Below, one piece after another: positions 23,650-35,945 of a DNA stretch of 64,000 nucleotides. Each line of letters begins with the position of its first letter. Position 1 is the stretch's first letter. A program made the position numbers and the translations under genes. The notes beneath the pieces were generated by a model. It searched no databases and was not told where the DNA came from. It saw nothing but the letters and a program-made list of their open reading frames with translations. This DNA is from Trichostrongylus colubriformis (Eukaryota > Nematoda > Chromadorea > Rhabditida > Trichostrongylidae): positions 25,727,686 to 25,791,685 of the forward strand of contig OZ022261.1 in the NCBI GenBank assembly GCA_963978905.1, in the 5' to 3' direction.

Positions 23650-25357
23650 ATACCGGAAAACTGGCCCTCCTTTTTTCGTGTAGGTTTAGCCGGCAGGAGC
23701 TTCAACCTCCTCTCACATGAAGAACTCTTCATCGATGTGTGTAGGGATGACCCGTTGCGTACCTTTTGCGTATTTTTTGATGTATTTGGTGTAATGCAGT
23801 ATAAATGTAATACTGTTCTACAATAAAGACTGCCCTTTTATACGCTGATTACACACCCCTTCACCCTCCCCAAAATTTTATTTCCGAAAATTATTTGTCA
23901 AGAAGTAGTGGCTGTGGCAATATATTGACAATGCTAACTCTAAGTATTTAGCGGTGACATTATAACAATCTCATAAATAGAAAGCTTCAATTTTCTCAAT
24001 TTCTGACGCAGCACTAAGCAACAATCGATGTCGGCTTTCTGTTCCTAAAGCGCCTAGTAGGAGAAAAAACATACGGGAAGCTGCGATGTGTGCGTGGATC
24101 ACTACTAATTATAAGTGCACGCTTTTTCTGACCCTAAAACTTTCGAGCTATTATTCTCTCTAATTTTCATTCCAAATAAGCTTCTTTATTTGTTATTTAC
24201 ACTTCTGGTAAAATGTGTCATAAATGATTGCGTGGTGCTTCGGAGATCTCTCACCTTTATAGGAATATTATCGTAATTGGAAAGAATTTGAATTTTTATG
24301 CCCTGTGACTTTGTGAAGTTTTCATTTCTGTTTTTTTTTATTCGATGCATAGATTACTTGTACTTTGTTTTGTCGTGTTAACGTACGTTACGTTTGTGTT
24401 TCTTCTTTTTTGTTATTGAATTGTGTACGGATTTTAACTTGGTTTTGCCCTGATCAGTATTTCAAAAACAGTTGTGGTGTGCTAGTATTTCGAAAGCAGT
24501 TATGATGTGCTAATGCTATTTTATTGAATTAGTATATGGCCCTCTGGCCTTATGCAAAACATGCTCCTTTATGATTGTAAATGCATTTAATGATGGTGTT
24601 TCTTTTTCCAAGTTTTTTTTGGAATACCCAGATAGGCTTATCGATTGGTTTATGAATTACATTTCAACGCTTTCACAACACTTTCACGGTGCATTTTGCA
24701 CTCTTGTTGTGTAGTACTTCAGCAGTAGTGTTCATTTGATGAATTATCCGGTCAGCTTCAATAAAAAGCTAAGTATATAGGACACTCGTGATAGATGGAT
24801 AGCAGTAGCTGACTTTGTGCAATTCCTATAAGAAATGCTTAGCCGATTAACTGTCCTTAGCTGATGGAAACTTGCCATAACCCCTTCCTAGCTGCTAAAT
24901 AGGAAGGCGATTATTGAGTGGTCATATCTCAAATATTGACGCATGCAACTGAGTTTCCGTAAAACTTTTCCACTTCATGGTGTTTTAGCAGTTCATCATA
25001 AACAATAATGCGAATTTGAGATTTAATGTCGTAATAGCATCTTCTACTGCCCAACTATGTACTCCCACGCGCTTCACTATTGATGTGAGTGCAAGTATTT
25101 TGCAGCGGGCCGTGTGACACTTTCAATGTTCACCCTTGTTCACTGTATAATGGTCTGAAGCATTACAGTGGCGAAGGTAACGATAATATGAAGAAATCTG
25201 TTGGGAAATGCACTTTTTAATGTTTGGAAGTATGACTGTCCTCCTCCACCCCCATCCCCCTCCTCCTCCCCCGAACAGTTTTTGTGCAATATCTTTCTCC
25301 TTTTACTTAGACAAATCGCATTTTGTTGGAATTCCAATGTGGGTATAAGGAGTTGTA

Positions 25358-25388
<31 letters not shown>

Positions 25389-26160
25389 GAATAAAAGCAT
25401 ATTCTCAAGATTAGTAGTGCTATAAGGAATCTGTCTTGTTCTTTTTGTTAAGGCGATGGTCCAATATTGCGATTCTCCTTTCAGAGATGCATGAAACTTA
25501 CGTATCGAACCTGATTTCTCTAGTTCAATAGCATTGAAATGTAGAGAAGAGGCAGTAAAATATTATAACGCCCAGAATTTGTCATATTGCCCAAGTTGTT
25601 TTCAACTGCATGCAGCGTTTTGGTTATTTTTGTTTCTTTTTATTCCTATTTTCCTTTTTAAACTTCCGTTTTGCAACTTTTTCCCTATGGTTTCGGCCTA
25701 TCGTTTCGAATCACCAAAAATAAGTAAGTCAGCTTATGCTCATTCATTCTTGTTCTAATCATATTCGATGGCTATGAAAATGGTGAAGTAGGGGGGATTT
25801 TCCATGACCGAATCATGAACGATTTTGTAGAATATGTCCTCGCTCTGAATGAACTGGCTTTCCTTATTCTCCTTCAGCGTAGGTCTACGTTTTCTTCCGA
25901 GAGAACAATGATTGACGTATTTTCGCTCCATAGTTGTCCTGTCCAGATACTGTTGTTCTTGTCTTTGTTCCGAATTTCACATGTGATTCACGTGCCGGTC
26001 GCAGTTATGGAATCATGAAAAGGCAATGAATGCCCGAATGCCTCGCTTCCTTTTTCGCATTTGCAAAATCCCGTTTTTCATAATATTCGGATTGTCTGCG
26101 ATGACCTTAATGTGTGCTGTAATCCTATTCTACCTGCTCTTTATGATGCACATTACGACA
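23650..26160. other. AT-rich gene-free stretch before the ILRUN homologue
   Basis: No coding exon is recognised. An (AT)n microsatellite lies at about 25,363-25,388. From 26,026 the frame of ILRUN exon 1 is open upstream, with a hydrophobic stretch (IPFFIIFGLSAMTLMCAVIL) that is probably not translated. The ILRUN promoter is expected in the last part. Confidence 0.5.
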
Positions 26161-26172
26161 GTTTCCATTCAG
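26161..26172 (+). promoter_or_regulatory. ILRUN: Trans-splice or 5' UTR acceptor of the ILRUN homologue
   Basis: GTTTCCATTCAG fits the nematode acceptor consensus (TTTTCAG-like) and lies 3 nt before the ATG at 26176. This spacing is typical of SL1 addition. It argues against translation from the in-frame ATG at 26026, which would add a hydrophobic N-terminus. Confidence 0.55.
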
Positions 26173-29100
26173 TTCATGGACACCGACGATATCGACAACA
26201 TGTTGATTCGTCAACTGTCATGTTTGGGAACCAGCGATAAGGAGGTGAGATTATTCGAGATTGCTCATGTTTATGACTTCCAGTGATTTCGAACAGATAT
26301 CATTATCTAAAGCTGAAAAAATACAATATTGTCATTTTACCACGTTTAGGTGCTGGTGAAACAGTTCCAAAGTATTTTGGGTGACGTTGGTCTCTCCCCG
26401 GAATTATGCGCTTTCTTCTTGGATATGACCAATTGGTAAGATATCCTCGTGCCTTCTTCTCTTTTGACGCTTCCACCGACCCCTCTTCCCTGATGGCTCT
26501 TCTCGCAGCTTCTCAACTTGGCTCTTTTCACTTTTTACTTCCAGGAATCTTCAAGATGCTGTAGGTGCTTACTATGATCATGGTCATACTAACAACGTTG
26601 GGGAAATAGGCTTCAACTTACCATTGCTGAATATGCAGCTGGTTAGGGATGTAACTATTGGAGAGGTTTGTACAGCGAGAACGCTTGTTATTTGAACACT
26701 TTGATTTTCAACGTATATTTTTGTTTTAATATCTTTCGATAAGCACGGATCGCATTGATGCTTGGTCAGATATGTACGCGGATTACCCTGCTCTCTGGTG
26801 CACTTTCTTTTCTCCATATAATTCTATAAACACTCTTCCGGTAGAACCTTGTCAATCCCGCGCTGTAATTTATGACTGTGTACCCTTATCGTCAAGGCTT
26901 CGCGTCACGTATGCGGTGAGTAACGTTGCGAGATGGCTGCCCTCGGTGAGAATCACGTCTGATGATAGCGTTCAGCATTCATCCCAATTTCTGTGCTTTA
27001 TATCATCCTTACTCACATATCAACTAGGATATCAAATAAGTATTAGGTTGTAAGGAAAGTTTTGGCCGGTTTTCGCAATTTCAACTTTGGGAGATCATAA
27101 CTCGGGTCAGACTGCATCTTTTCTCACAAAGCAAGCACCATTCGATTCCCCACAGTTTTGGCAATATTACGCATACTTGCATATCTCATTTTAGTGAAGG
27201 GATGACGATTTATTTTGTGCGGAAGCAAAAAAAGTCGACTTCAAATCACCATTCTTTCTGAATACTCTGCTATTGAAGGAGCTGTCCAGATGTTTGGGAA
27301 AGTGGGGCTTAGTTAGCGCTAGATCTGGTGAATATGATGGACGAGTTACGGCTTCATCCTGCAACTGCTTCAGTTGCTGGAAGACAATTCGTGAAAAATG
27401 CGCTCGCGCATGGCTCCTCCGAGGGTCGCGCGGCACCCATTTTTAGGGTTTTTTTTTTTCAAATCGAGGCTACTCAAGGTGGTCAACTAAGTTAGTCCGT
27501 AGAGGGCCAATACTTATGGATATCCCCTGCAAGTATGGGCGTTCATCGCTTTCTGCCGTTTTAGTTAAAGCAACTTGATCAATTGAAAGTTCGAGCAATT
27601 CATTCTCATTTCTGCACTTCTGAAACCAGGGACAAAGTGCTCCATCCAATGCTTCATCCCCTCCTCTTGCAGTATTCACAATTGTGGTTTCTTTGTTGCG
27701 GTTCGACTAGAACAAGAACTCGTGAAGTGAGGTCACTCAAAAAGTGCCATTTTCGCAGTACTTTAAAATTTCCCTGATAATTCGAAACCTGTTGGCATTC
27801 CAAGAGAGGCATATATCCAGGAAGAGCAACGTTTTGTCTATCTAAGGAGCACCACATGTAATTTAATGCATGCTGACGCGCTTTGAAATTTGAATTTTTC
27901 TTGTGAAGGCGCAAAAGCGGCCAAAACATTCCTTACAACCTAATAGCTCAGTTTTGCGTCAGCTTAGGATGGAGGAGCTACGAGGTGAGCGAAACTGACA
28001 TACCGAAATGCAAATGAGGACATCAGAATCAACAGTAATCCTGATGCAAAATAAAACGTTTCCTTCCGCAGAAACTTTCGGGCCACTTGACATTCACTTT
28101 TCAGCTGTTGCCCACGTAATCATTATTTCGGGTTTTGTGAGCTGGGTAGTCTTCTGAAGGGGTTCCAATATATAGTTACCTAATGAAGTTCATAATCAAA
28201 TGTAGTGTTGTAGCTGCCTGTTGCCGAGTGAGGTTGTTGCAGGGATTAAAATAGTTCAGAATGAAGTTCTAGTCATTTGTTAATATTTTCTTCAAAGGGT
28301 GCTTCAGTGAAAGTATGATGCTGTCTTTTCCCAAACGGTGGTCTGAACGATTTTAACCATCTGTTTACTCAGCTTCAAGTCCGGAATAAATTGCCGAATT
28401 TGCTTGTTGGCGTGAGATCTCGAAGGCATTTCAAAGAAATCCAAATGAAGTTCTAATGTTGCTGCTTGCCAAGCGGAGGTTCCCAAAGAGTTTCACCTTT
28501 TGCTTAGTAGTGTTCCGGGTGTATATTTTACTATAAAATGTACATTCAATGTTATATTTTTCCTAATAATTAATTTAGAGAGGTGGAGCTTCTCACCATA
28601 GCCAACCCAAAACTTTTAGCAAAACTGGCGCTGGACGTTGGGGTGGACCCTCCACCTACATTAGCCCTCTATTTTTCCAAAAGTCTCAGACTGGGGATGA
28701 CCTCTATTCATCATTTAGCACTTAGATAAAAATATACATCTGAGTTTATGAGCGATGATTGTAGGGACTAACAGAAGAGCGACAAGAGCGAAAATGAGTG
28801 CTCCAATTCGGGACATTGCCTTGAAATGATCCGTCATGTAAATAGTGATCTTGGTGCTAAGGTCAATGAGTGGGGGGGGGGCACTCTTGTCAAGCTAATT
28901 AAATAAATATAATAAATAAATTAGCTAATGCGCTGGGTGTTGAGCGCACCATACGTGCACAAAAATAAATAATTACTCGAATCTGTTCTATAATCGTCAG
29001 CTTCTGCACTCAAGGTTATATTGTAACTTGAGCCTTACTTGAGAGGTAGGGCTTCTCCCCAAACCAATGCTTAGTCTAAAAACTTACGCAAAAATAGCGA

Positions 29101-32100
29101 CGGACGCCATCCACAGTGGATTGGCCTCCAACTCCGTACCGTGTTCTTACTGCTCTTTTTCTGTATGTGCGCTGTAGCTGCTTCAAAAGCTTCATGCAGC
29201 TCACAAAACCCGAAAAATATATAGTGATCACGTCATGAGCAATGACAAAGAAAAAGTTGCCGAATATTGTGTGGTCCGCACAGTCTCTGCGAAGGCCGAA
29301 TTTCATTTCATGTTAGGATTACTGTAACATGATTCCGACATCCTGAACTTACGTGTTAGTAACTATCTGCTTGTGCAAGGAATAACTTTGGCTACGGCGG
29401 AATCCACTCATCGGAAAGCTCCTTCTTCCTGGACCGTGCTGTGGAAATGCCAGTCGTGCACTGTGTTGCAGTTGGATACAATTCAAATTCTATGGTTTAC
29501 AGTATGATGCGACACATAAGGCAAATAAAGTCCGGGCGAGTAAAAATGATGCATATAAAGATTTTACAGAGCAGAAAAAATAGAATAAATCCATGCAAAA
29601 CGCTATCATCAGCAAAGGGTAACTGAGAACATTCGAAATGAGCTAAATTCAACCTGTCTCCAAATTCGACATTGCAATCTGGCTACTGAGGTGAAAAAAT
29701 TGAAAACAACTTCAGTATAGCGGCGAAATGAATAAAAATAGCGTAGATGCAGTCGTCATTCTTCTTAGGCAATTACACGCGATTCTTTCCTAGGGCAGCC
29801 AACTCGCGCGCGCAACCGTCGGGCGGCGCACGCCGCAACGCAAAATCCTTAGGCCGCGGTCATACTTTGCGTTGTCTGCGGCAGGGCGTGGCCGCGTATC
29901 TTGCGCATTTTGCAGTCATTCACGGTTTCGGTTATTTTATTTTTTTGTAGGGCGAATCTGTTCCACCGAAAACACGTTTCGTAAAGTCGTGGCGCGTGAA
30001 GAACAATGGAGGGGTCCATTGGCCACAAGGCACAGCTTTATGCTTTGTAGAAGGTAAGTATTTTGAAGTATTCGTCGCCATCATGGGAGTTTGCAATGGA
30101 CATAAGCGTCGCTCACATAAACATTTATTTCGTAGATAATTGAATTTTGCAGGAACACCATTATCATCTGAGATGCGAGTGCCAGTGGCCAGCCTTGGTC
30201 CTGGTGGAGAGGCTGAACTAACCGTAGAAATGATCAGTCCTTCGGTGCCAGGAATTTATCAGAGTCGCTGGCAACTCAACACACCTCAGAGCATCCCTTT
30301 TGGAGGTAGGTTTTCATCCTGTTTTTATGTTTTCATGTTCTTATTCTTCGGTTTTACTTGTGAACTTGTCAATTGTCGGAACTATTCACTTTACCTCACA
30401 GCCATATTTGGGAGTATCCATCTCCTTGGCTTTTATAACTCTTTGAAGGTATTGGAAGGGGAGCAAGGAAGGAGAGCGCTTTTCAAAACACTTTTCTTTG
30501 CAACTGATTATTCGAACTCATAAAAGAGAATATGTAGCGAAAATCGTTTTGAAAAAAAAACGCACTTGGCGTTGCGATTCTAGCGTTTCCCTCGAACGCA
30601 TGCTTGAGGCTGGCCAACTCCATCGTCTTTTGATGTCACACAAGGCGAATTCAATTTCATTCATGATGATGTTAAACTAGTGAATCAGTGAAAGGGAGAT
30701 AAGCCAAAGAGAGGAAAAAGATGTTTGTAACATGAAAAGACCCAATAAGGTCACACTCGACGTCTTGGCATGGCGTCCTGTGTGCGACTTACGAACTGCA
30801 AGCCACCGCAAGCCCATTTTTTATGAGCCAAGATTGTTCCCTCCTGGTCTCTTTGACGAAGACTGTATCTCTGAAGCGGTACAAGCCTCTGTTATGCTCT
30901 TTACCTTTTGCCTGCGAACACTTCACTTTCCTTTTTTCCCACATCCTTTGAAGGATGCTGCCGGAACATTTCGCGTACAGCTGTAAACCGCATACAAACC
31001 TCCCGAAGGGGACATCCACCCTGTCACTCTTGGATATTTTTAGGTGGGCTGGGGTGCCTCCCTTCGCCTAATTGTATTGCGTTGGAAGTTAGTTACGTAC
31101 AAGGCCAAAATATGTACGCGCACATGTTTCCCATAGAGCTTTTTAAGTTCTACAAAAAGTACTGCTTGTTGTCGAACAGGCTCAACTGTGTGCTGTTTTC
31201 AAAGCCTACGAATGCAGTACTCAGCATAAACGCGCACTTTTGGTATCCTCTCTACCTTGCCTACCATGAATATTTTAGGAAGTATTCATGTAAGCATTCA
31301 GTAGAAGTTTCCTGCTCTACAAGAAGGTGCCTGTCATATTTTAATTACTTTCATAGTTTAATATTTTCGAGGCGGAAGCGGGGAACTCAACAAAAACCCA
31401 CCCGCACTTTCAAAAATCGAAATTTCATCGGCCGGTTTTATTTTAGAATTGTACAAGAAAACCTTTGTTTATAACAGTAAATTGATCAGCGATGTCTTTT
31501 TTCCTCTCGATTTCATGTGACGTAGAGAAGGTCAGCTTTTTTGAACCTCGATGCGCCATAAGTGCAGATTTTCGCCTACAAATCACTCCATTTCCGAACC
31601 TTGAAAACAACAGTCGATCAGATGATCAAAAACAAATGGAACCGTTTTGTAGAGCTGTAAAAGTTCTATCGAAAACATGCGCATACATTTTTTGACCTCG
31701 ATGGCAGTCGAAGAACAGGAAATGTCGAGAGTGCGAATTTTTGCATTAAGATTACTTCATTTTCAAACCTCATAAATCAATTAAAGGAACAGAGAATAAA
31801 AAATGGCAGACACTCCAACCAAGTATATTTTGGGGTTTTTGATTGACAATGTTTATGGGTGTGGATAATCGTTTTTTTTCAAAATTACCCTTTTCTAGAA
31901 CTTCTAGTACGTTGAAGTGATGTTAGCAAAGCCGTGGGCTTCTTTTATAAAAAAGTTCCACAATGTGTCGTATAGTCATAGCTTTTGGGTTCGCCTGACT
32001 AGCTGCCCTTTTGGCGCAGCTACGGCTCTTCTGAGCAGTATGCTTATCTTTCTTGAAACCCCCGGGTTATTTCAATGCTAATTGCCTAATTCCAATTTTC

Positions 32101-33528
32101 GTAATATTGAAGCAATTTTCCATTTTTCTCTAGAGGCACTTTTTTGCATTGTTTTATTACTTTGTGATGCACCTATCTGATTCTTCAAGCGAAAGGTCTC
32201 GGTGCGTGTCATCAGGTACCAGCAAATTGAGCGTGAGACCGCTCTAAATATAATACTGGAAGGATTTCCCTTAAATTCTATATTGCAGCCCATTTCGTTG
32301 TCATAGTAACGATTGCGTAAGCTTTTTTTGCTCGTCCATGAATGTGGCAACTTGTATGCTTTAACAATGGGTCGTAAAACGAGATGCACTAGGATATTCG
32401 TTTATTTAAATTTTTAGAAGCAATCTGGTGCATAATTGCTGTGGATGACAATGGCATACTGGATATAACACAGCAATTGGCAAGTGCTCCATTGGGCAGA
32501 ATTAGCTCTCCAACCGGTCATAACCCATTTATGAGATCGTCACCTGATGAAAGGGTGAGTTCTGCAGAGTTCAGTAAGGAACTATTTATTATGGCGGCCA
32601 GAAGTTGTAGTTACAGTACATTGTGTGGGTGATACACATTGATTTTTGCTAGCTGCTGATTATCGCCGCAGTCCGCGATGCGAAAGTTACTACAAGGATG
32701 TTGAAATGTGGGTAAAACCTTCGATGTCGGACGGGACTCGAACCTTCATTCCATGCGTTAGCAAGCTAGCAAGGTTTCTATAGCAAGCATGGGGTGCGGG
32801 TTCGAGTCCCGTCCGATACCGAAGGTTTTGCCTATAACGCAGCATCCTTGTAGTGATACACACTGTTTGTTTCAAAATTTTGACTGACTTTAAACCGTTT
32901 GATTCTGCCTAGATAAGTTGGGTTTCATGGACCGAAATGTTTTCAGATGCGGAATATTGAAACTTGCAAAATCTGCGTAAACATTCAAAGAATTCTTGAT
33001 AGGGCAATGTGAGAATCGTTGTTATATCATTATCGGTAGTGAATTGAAGCATTCGAACTTGAAAGGGCATTCAGATGCTTTCCGATCATAATGCGCAACT
33101 GTGTCTGCTTGTACAACTCTCAGTAGTCTAATGTGCACGATAATCTCACAGAATGTGAGCTTCTCAGCGCACAAGAAGAACTTTGTTTGCGTACCCAACA
33201 CGGTTCTTGGAACTGCGTTTAGATCATGAAATATTTTCGTGTAGTTCTAATGACTTTATCTCATCGTTTTCAGATTGCCGATGATTTCATGGAGATGGAG
33301 GTCAGTGATAGGGTGAGTTTTCTTCAGTTTTTGTTTGGAACCTTCTCACTCCATTGCATTGAGCAGAGTTTAGTGTAAAAGAAACCACATGAGAATTACA
33401 TGCTTTTTTAGTTCTCTATGCATCTCACAAATTTCAACTGCTCGAGTCCGATCCCCATTGCGCATGATGATGGAACTGATGTGCCTCCTTGTACACCATG
33501 TACACCTCCTCATGATGAACGTGAATAG
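26173..33528 (+). CDS. ILRUN: ILRUN (C6orf106) homologue, UBA-like plus NBR1-type FW domain, eight exons
   Basis: Complete gene. Coding exons: 26176-26244, 26350-26435, 26545-26665, 29951-30053, 30153-30305, 32418-32554, 33274-33312 and 33412-33528 (TAG). They give 825 nt and 274 aa; human ILRUN is about 298 aa. Residues ~5-63 form the UBA-like domain (LIRQLSCLGTSDKE, FFLDMTNWNLQDAVGAYYD). Residues ~85-190 form the FW (four-tryptophan) immunoglobulin-like domain shared with NBR1 (VTIGEGESVPPKTRFVKSW, NNGGVHWPQG, GIYQSRWQL, AIWCIIAVDD). A low-complexity tail follows, including GHNPFMRSSPDE. The family is known in mammals for damping IRF3/NF-kB-linked transcription through p300/CBP; the worm role is unknown. 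The start is chosen because TTTCCATTCAG ends at 26172, a good (trans-)splice acceptor 3 nt before the ATG, and the match to ILRUN begins there. An in-frame upstream extension exists but looks non-homologous. Introns 3 and 5 are 3.3 and 2.1 kb. Confidence 0.95.
27043..27943 (-). mobile_element. Mariner element in ILRUN intron 3
   Basis: TA-flanked (27041-27042 and 27944-27945), with inverted ends TTAGGTTGTAAGGAAAGTTT and TTAGGTTGTAAGGAATGTTT. The minus strand holds a decayed transposase C-terminal half, including QQLKQLQDEAVTRPSYSPDL followed by PHFPKHLDSS. Upstream fragments LRKWHFLSDLTSRVLVL and SDERPYLQGISIS occur in other frames. At 901 bp it is shorter than a ~1.3 kb mariner, so it is internally deleted. 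It belongs to the same family as 35,946-37,212. Confidence 0.8.
28560..29310 (-). repeat. Two diverged copies of one unit in ILRUN intron 3
   Basis: About 28,560-28,780 and 29,010-29,250 share GAGAGGT.GGGCTTCTC, AAAAACTT..GC.AAA and GGTGGAC/GTGGAT blocks in the same order. Minus-strand frame 28816-28715 encodes 33 residues starting MSRIGALIFALVALLLV, which resembles a signal peptide. The start is preceded by ATTTCAAG, a possible acceptor. The unit could be a small secreted-peptide gene pair or a repeat; no family is recognised. Confidence 0.35.
29570..29890. repeat. Dispersed repeat plus one-sided Harbinger-type end next to ILRUN exon 4
   Basis: 29,570-29,830 resembles 2440-2710. At 29,851 TTAGGCCGCGGTCATACTTT matches the end of the MITE at 19,010, but no inverted partner is found. 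The block ends about 60 bp before the acceptor of ILRUN exon 4 (29,951). Confidence 0.5.
32689..32854. mobile_element. Palindromic tRNA-like element in ILRUN intron 6
   Basis: The left arm starts ACTACAAGGATGTTG...GGGTAAAACCTTCG and includes GACGGGACTCGAACC. The right arm is its inverted match, GGTTCGAGTCCCGTCCGATA...CGAAGGTTTTG, ending GCATCCTTGTAGT. GGTTCGAGTCC is a tRNA T-arm/B-box. Thus two tRNA 3' halves face each other around a ~60 bp centre. It is not a functional tRNA, since no acceptor stem or anticodon arm can be formed in either direction. Confidence 0.7.
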
Positions 33529-35943
33529 CTACCAGAATCTAACCAGTGACCATTCGGTGGGTTTGGATCCAAGAATCATTCGATTTCTCAAATTACGAAC
33601 ACGATTAGTGGTTTGTATTAGAATGAATTGGGTGGACCCTACGATCCTGAGATTCAGCGGTCGTTGGGTTGATATGTATTCAGTCCTCTGCCTACTGCAA
33701 GCGGGCTGATTAACTCGCAAGATATATTGCAGCTTCGCATGAACAGTAGAAGTTGCATTCTCCATAAGGACCCATCTTTCTAAAGCATCAGTGATAAAAT
33801 TTTGAAGTGCTGACTTGCTTGCCGGAAATTCTTTGTATCTCCAGGATTATATCTGATAGTTGCCTCATACTAGTTACATCTGCGTATATACCTGTGCCGT
33901 GTCTTGCACCTTATTTTGGGCGTAATCGCTTTAAGACTCAACTGAATACGTACGCGCCCCTAGCTCACACCACATGCTGCACGCTCGCGACGTTAATTTC
34001 TGTCCTGACGTACCCACTGAAAGGCAGACAATAAAGTTTTTTTTCGAACGGTGGGAGCACGGGATTTCCAGTGTCCTCTATCATCTGATGCCAGCTTCCA
34101 GTTTGCCGAGTATGTATGCAGTATGGGTGCGAAACGTTTACTTGAATGAGCTGAATACTTTTGGTTCTTTATGCTGTCCCCTCAGCTGAAGCCCATCGAC
34201 TTCAGGTTGCCACATCGTCAGCCAAGCAGTCAATTTCTTTCAACTTTGGCATTTCATCTGTTTTTTTTCTTTTTGACTATACTTTATTAGGCGTCATTCA
34301 TTCACTCACGTAATTGTCTCGATTGTTTTACACTATATGCACAGTGCCCCTTATATTTGCCACATTAATTATGACCAGTGTGAATTCACCAAAATACCTC
34401 TAGTTTTGAATAGATTACTCAAAGCACTGTATACTGCAGCACCATTGTTAAGTGTAACGAAAAAAGTATTAGCAATGACTGCGCCGTTTTCTTTTTTTGT
34501 TTTTTTTTAAATGTAAATTATGAGATACTTTCGTTATTAGCAGCCTTCAATTTTGGATTCGATATTGTGAAGCAGCGTTGAGTTTGTCTTATTACTGTTT
34601 TCTTTTTTTTTTTTGGCGTACGGTTCTAGTTTTAACTTACTTATGGATTACCACAATGTTGTTAAACTTTTTACCCTTTGAAGGCAATGTTTCCTCCATT
34701 GTTTTAATCTCAAAGTATGTCTCCTATATTACTAACCGCCAGTGTTATCTATGTGATAAGGTCAACACATGAATTATCCCTACCTAATTAACGTCACAGT
34801 GTTGTTGAAGGCGTTTAGTAACGGGTACATGTAGTTAGGGTGATTTTTACCCTCTATGATATCGCATAAAACTGATATTCGATTGTTGTCAGTGTTCTGC
34901 TTCTGGATTCTAGCAAGCGATGGGTATGGAAATGATTGCTGGGTTCTCTAAGAGCAGTGGCTTCCTATTGTTACAAGTTGAGCGAAATACCCGGTAGCAA
35001 AAATACCGAGTTTTCGATAGCGATTTATCATGATTCGAGTATAATGGATCTGCGTCGTTACGATAGGATTTCGCAGCGAGCGACGCGATGCGTGTGAGCT
35101 ATGGACTCTGCACGTAGTCAGGTCCTACCCCTTATGCCCACAATAAGGCGCAGGACGCAGTAATTGTCCTAACCAACCTACTTACTGTAGTAGTTGGCGT
35201 TCTAATTGTCCGTTGCCATCTCCGATCTTCGACCATGTAACAGTCAGTGTTGATCCACTCGTATCTACTTTGGGCTTCAAACATGGTATTTCAGAAGAGT
35301 CATTTCCTAAGTAGGAAAGATGAGTACTTCAAACTTTGTATCTTAGCTCAACTTCCTCGCCTTTGTCCTCATGAGGGTGTCTTGTCGCGGAAAAAAATTG
35401 GTATCATGCCGTTTTAGGTATCAGTGGTAGATCACATCAGTTAGCTCTTCCTCTTCAAGTTTCCAGTCTTTGCTACATCGTTTGCGTACTTCAGCGTGGA
35501 GTTGTGACTTGTCATGCGGATAGTTAAAAGTCACTTCTACCTCAAGAAGCAGTTCGTAAAAACCATTGTTATATGAGGAGTGTTTATCTCTAGGAGCCCG
35601 TGATTGGTGAGTGATATCAGTCGCCAATCACAGGTAACCCTACCACATCTCGCATGTCAACCAACAATTCGTGGGAGTTGGTCACATGCGCTACGACTGA
35701 TGCGTATAATGGGTTTCGCTCGCAAAAATTTAATCCAATTCTTTGGATTAATTAAGCTGCTTTTAGTCCTAATTTGAAATTAATTCGCGAACTGAAAATA
35801 ACGAGGCTAATATAGCCACTTTCGAGCCCGTTTACTGCGAGGCAAATGTGTTCTTCCCTCTCCGCCAATCTGATCGTATCTCAACTTTCTGGAAAGGAAA
35901 TGCTCAGTTCTCCGTTCCGTTACAAACGTCTCTGGATGACTAA
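33529..35943. other. Region downstream of ILRUN; family A repeats, no gene
   Basis: Family A copies lie at 33,900-34,010 (inverted at 35,080-35,165, with AATAAGGCGCAGGACGCAGT). ACAATAAAG near 34,029 could be a distal poly(A) signal for ILRUN. Minus-strand frame 35,627-35,421 is open for 68 codons with a charged composition (SKDWKLEEEELTDVIYH) but is not recognised. Confidence 0.4.
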
Positions 35944-35945
35944 TA

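Noticed and set aside
30908..31474. 188-codon plus-strand open frame
   Set aside because: It lies wholly inside ILRUN intron 5, on the same strand, between confidently spliced exons. It has no recognisable motif and an amino-acid mix (Phe, Tyr, Cys, Ser, Arg) typical of translated AT-rich intron.
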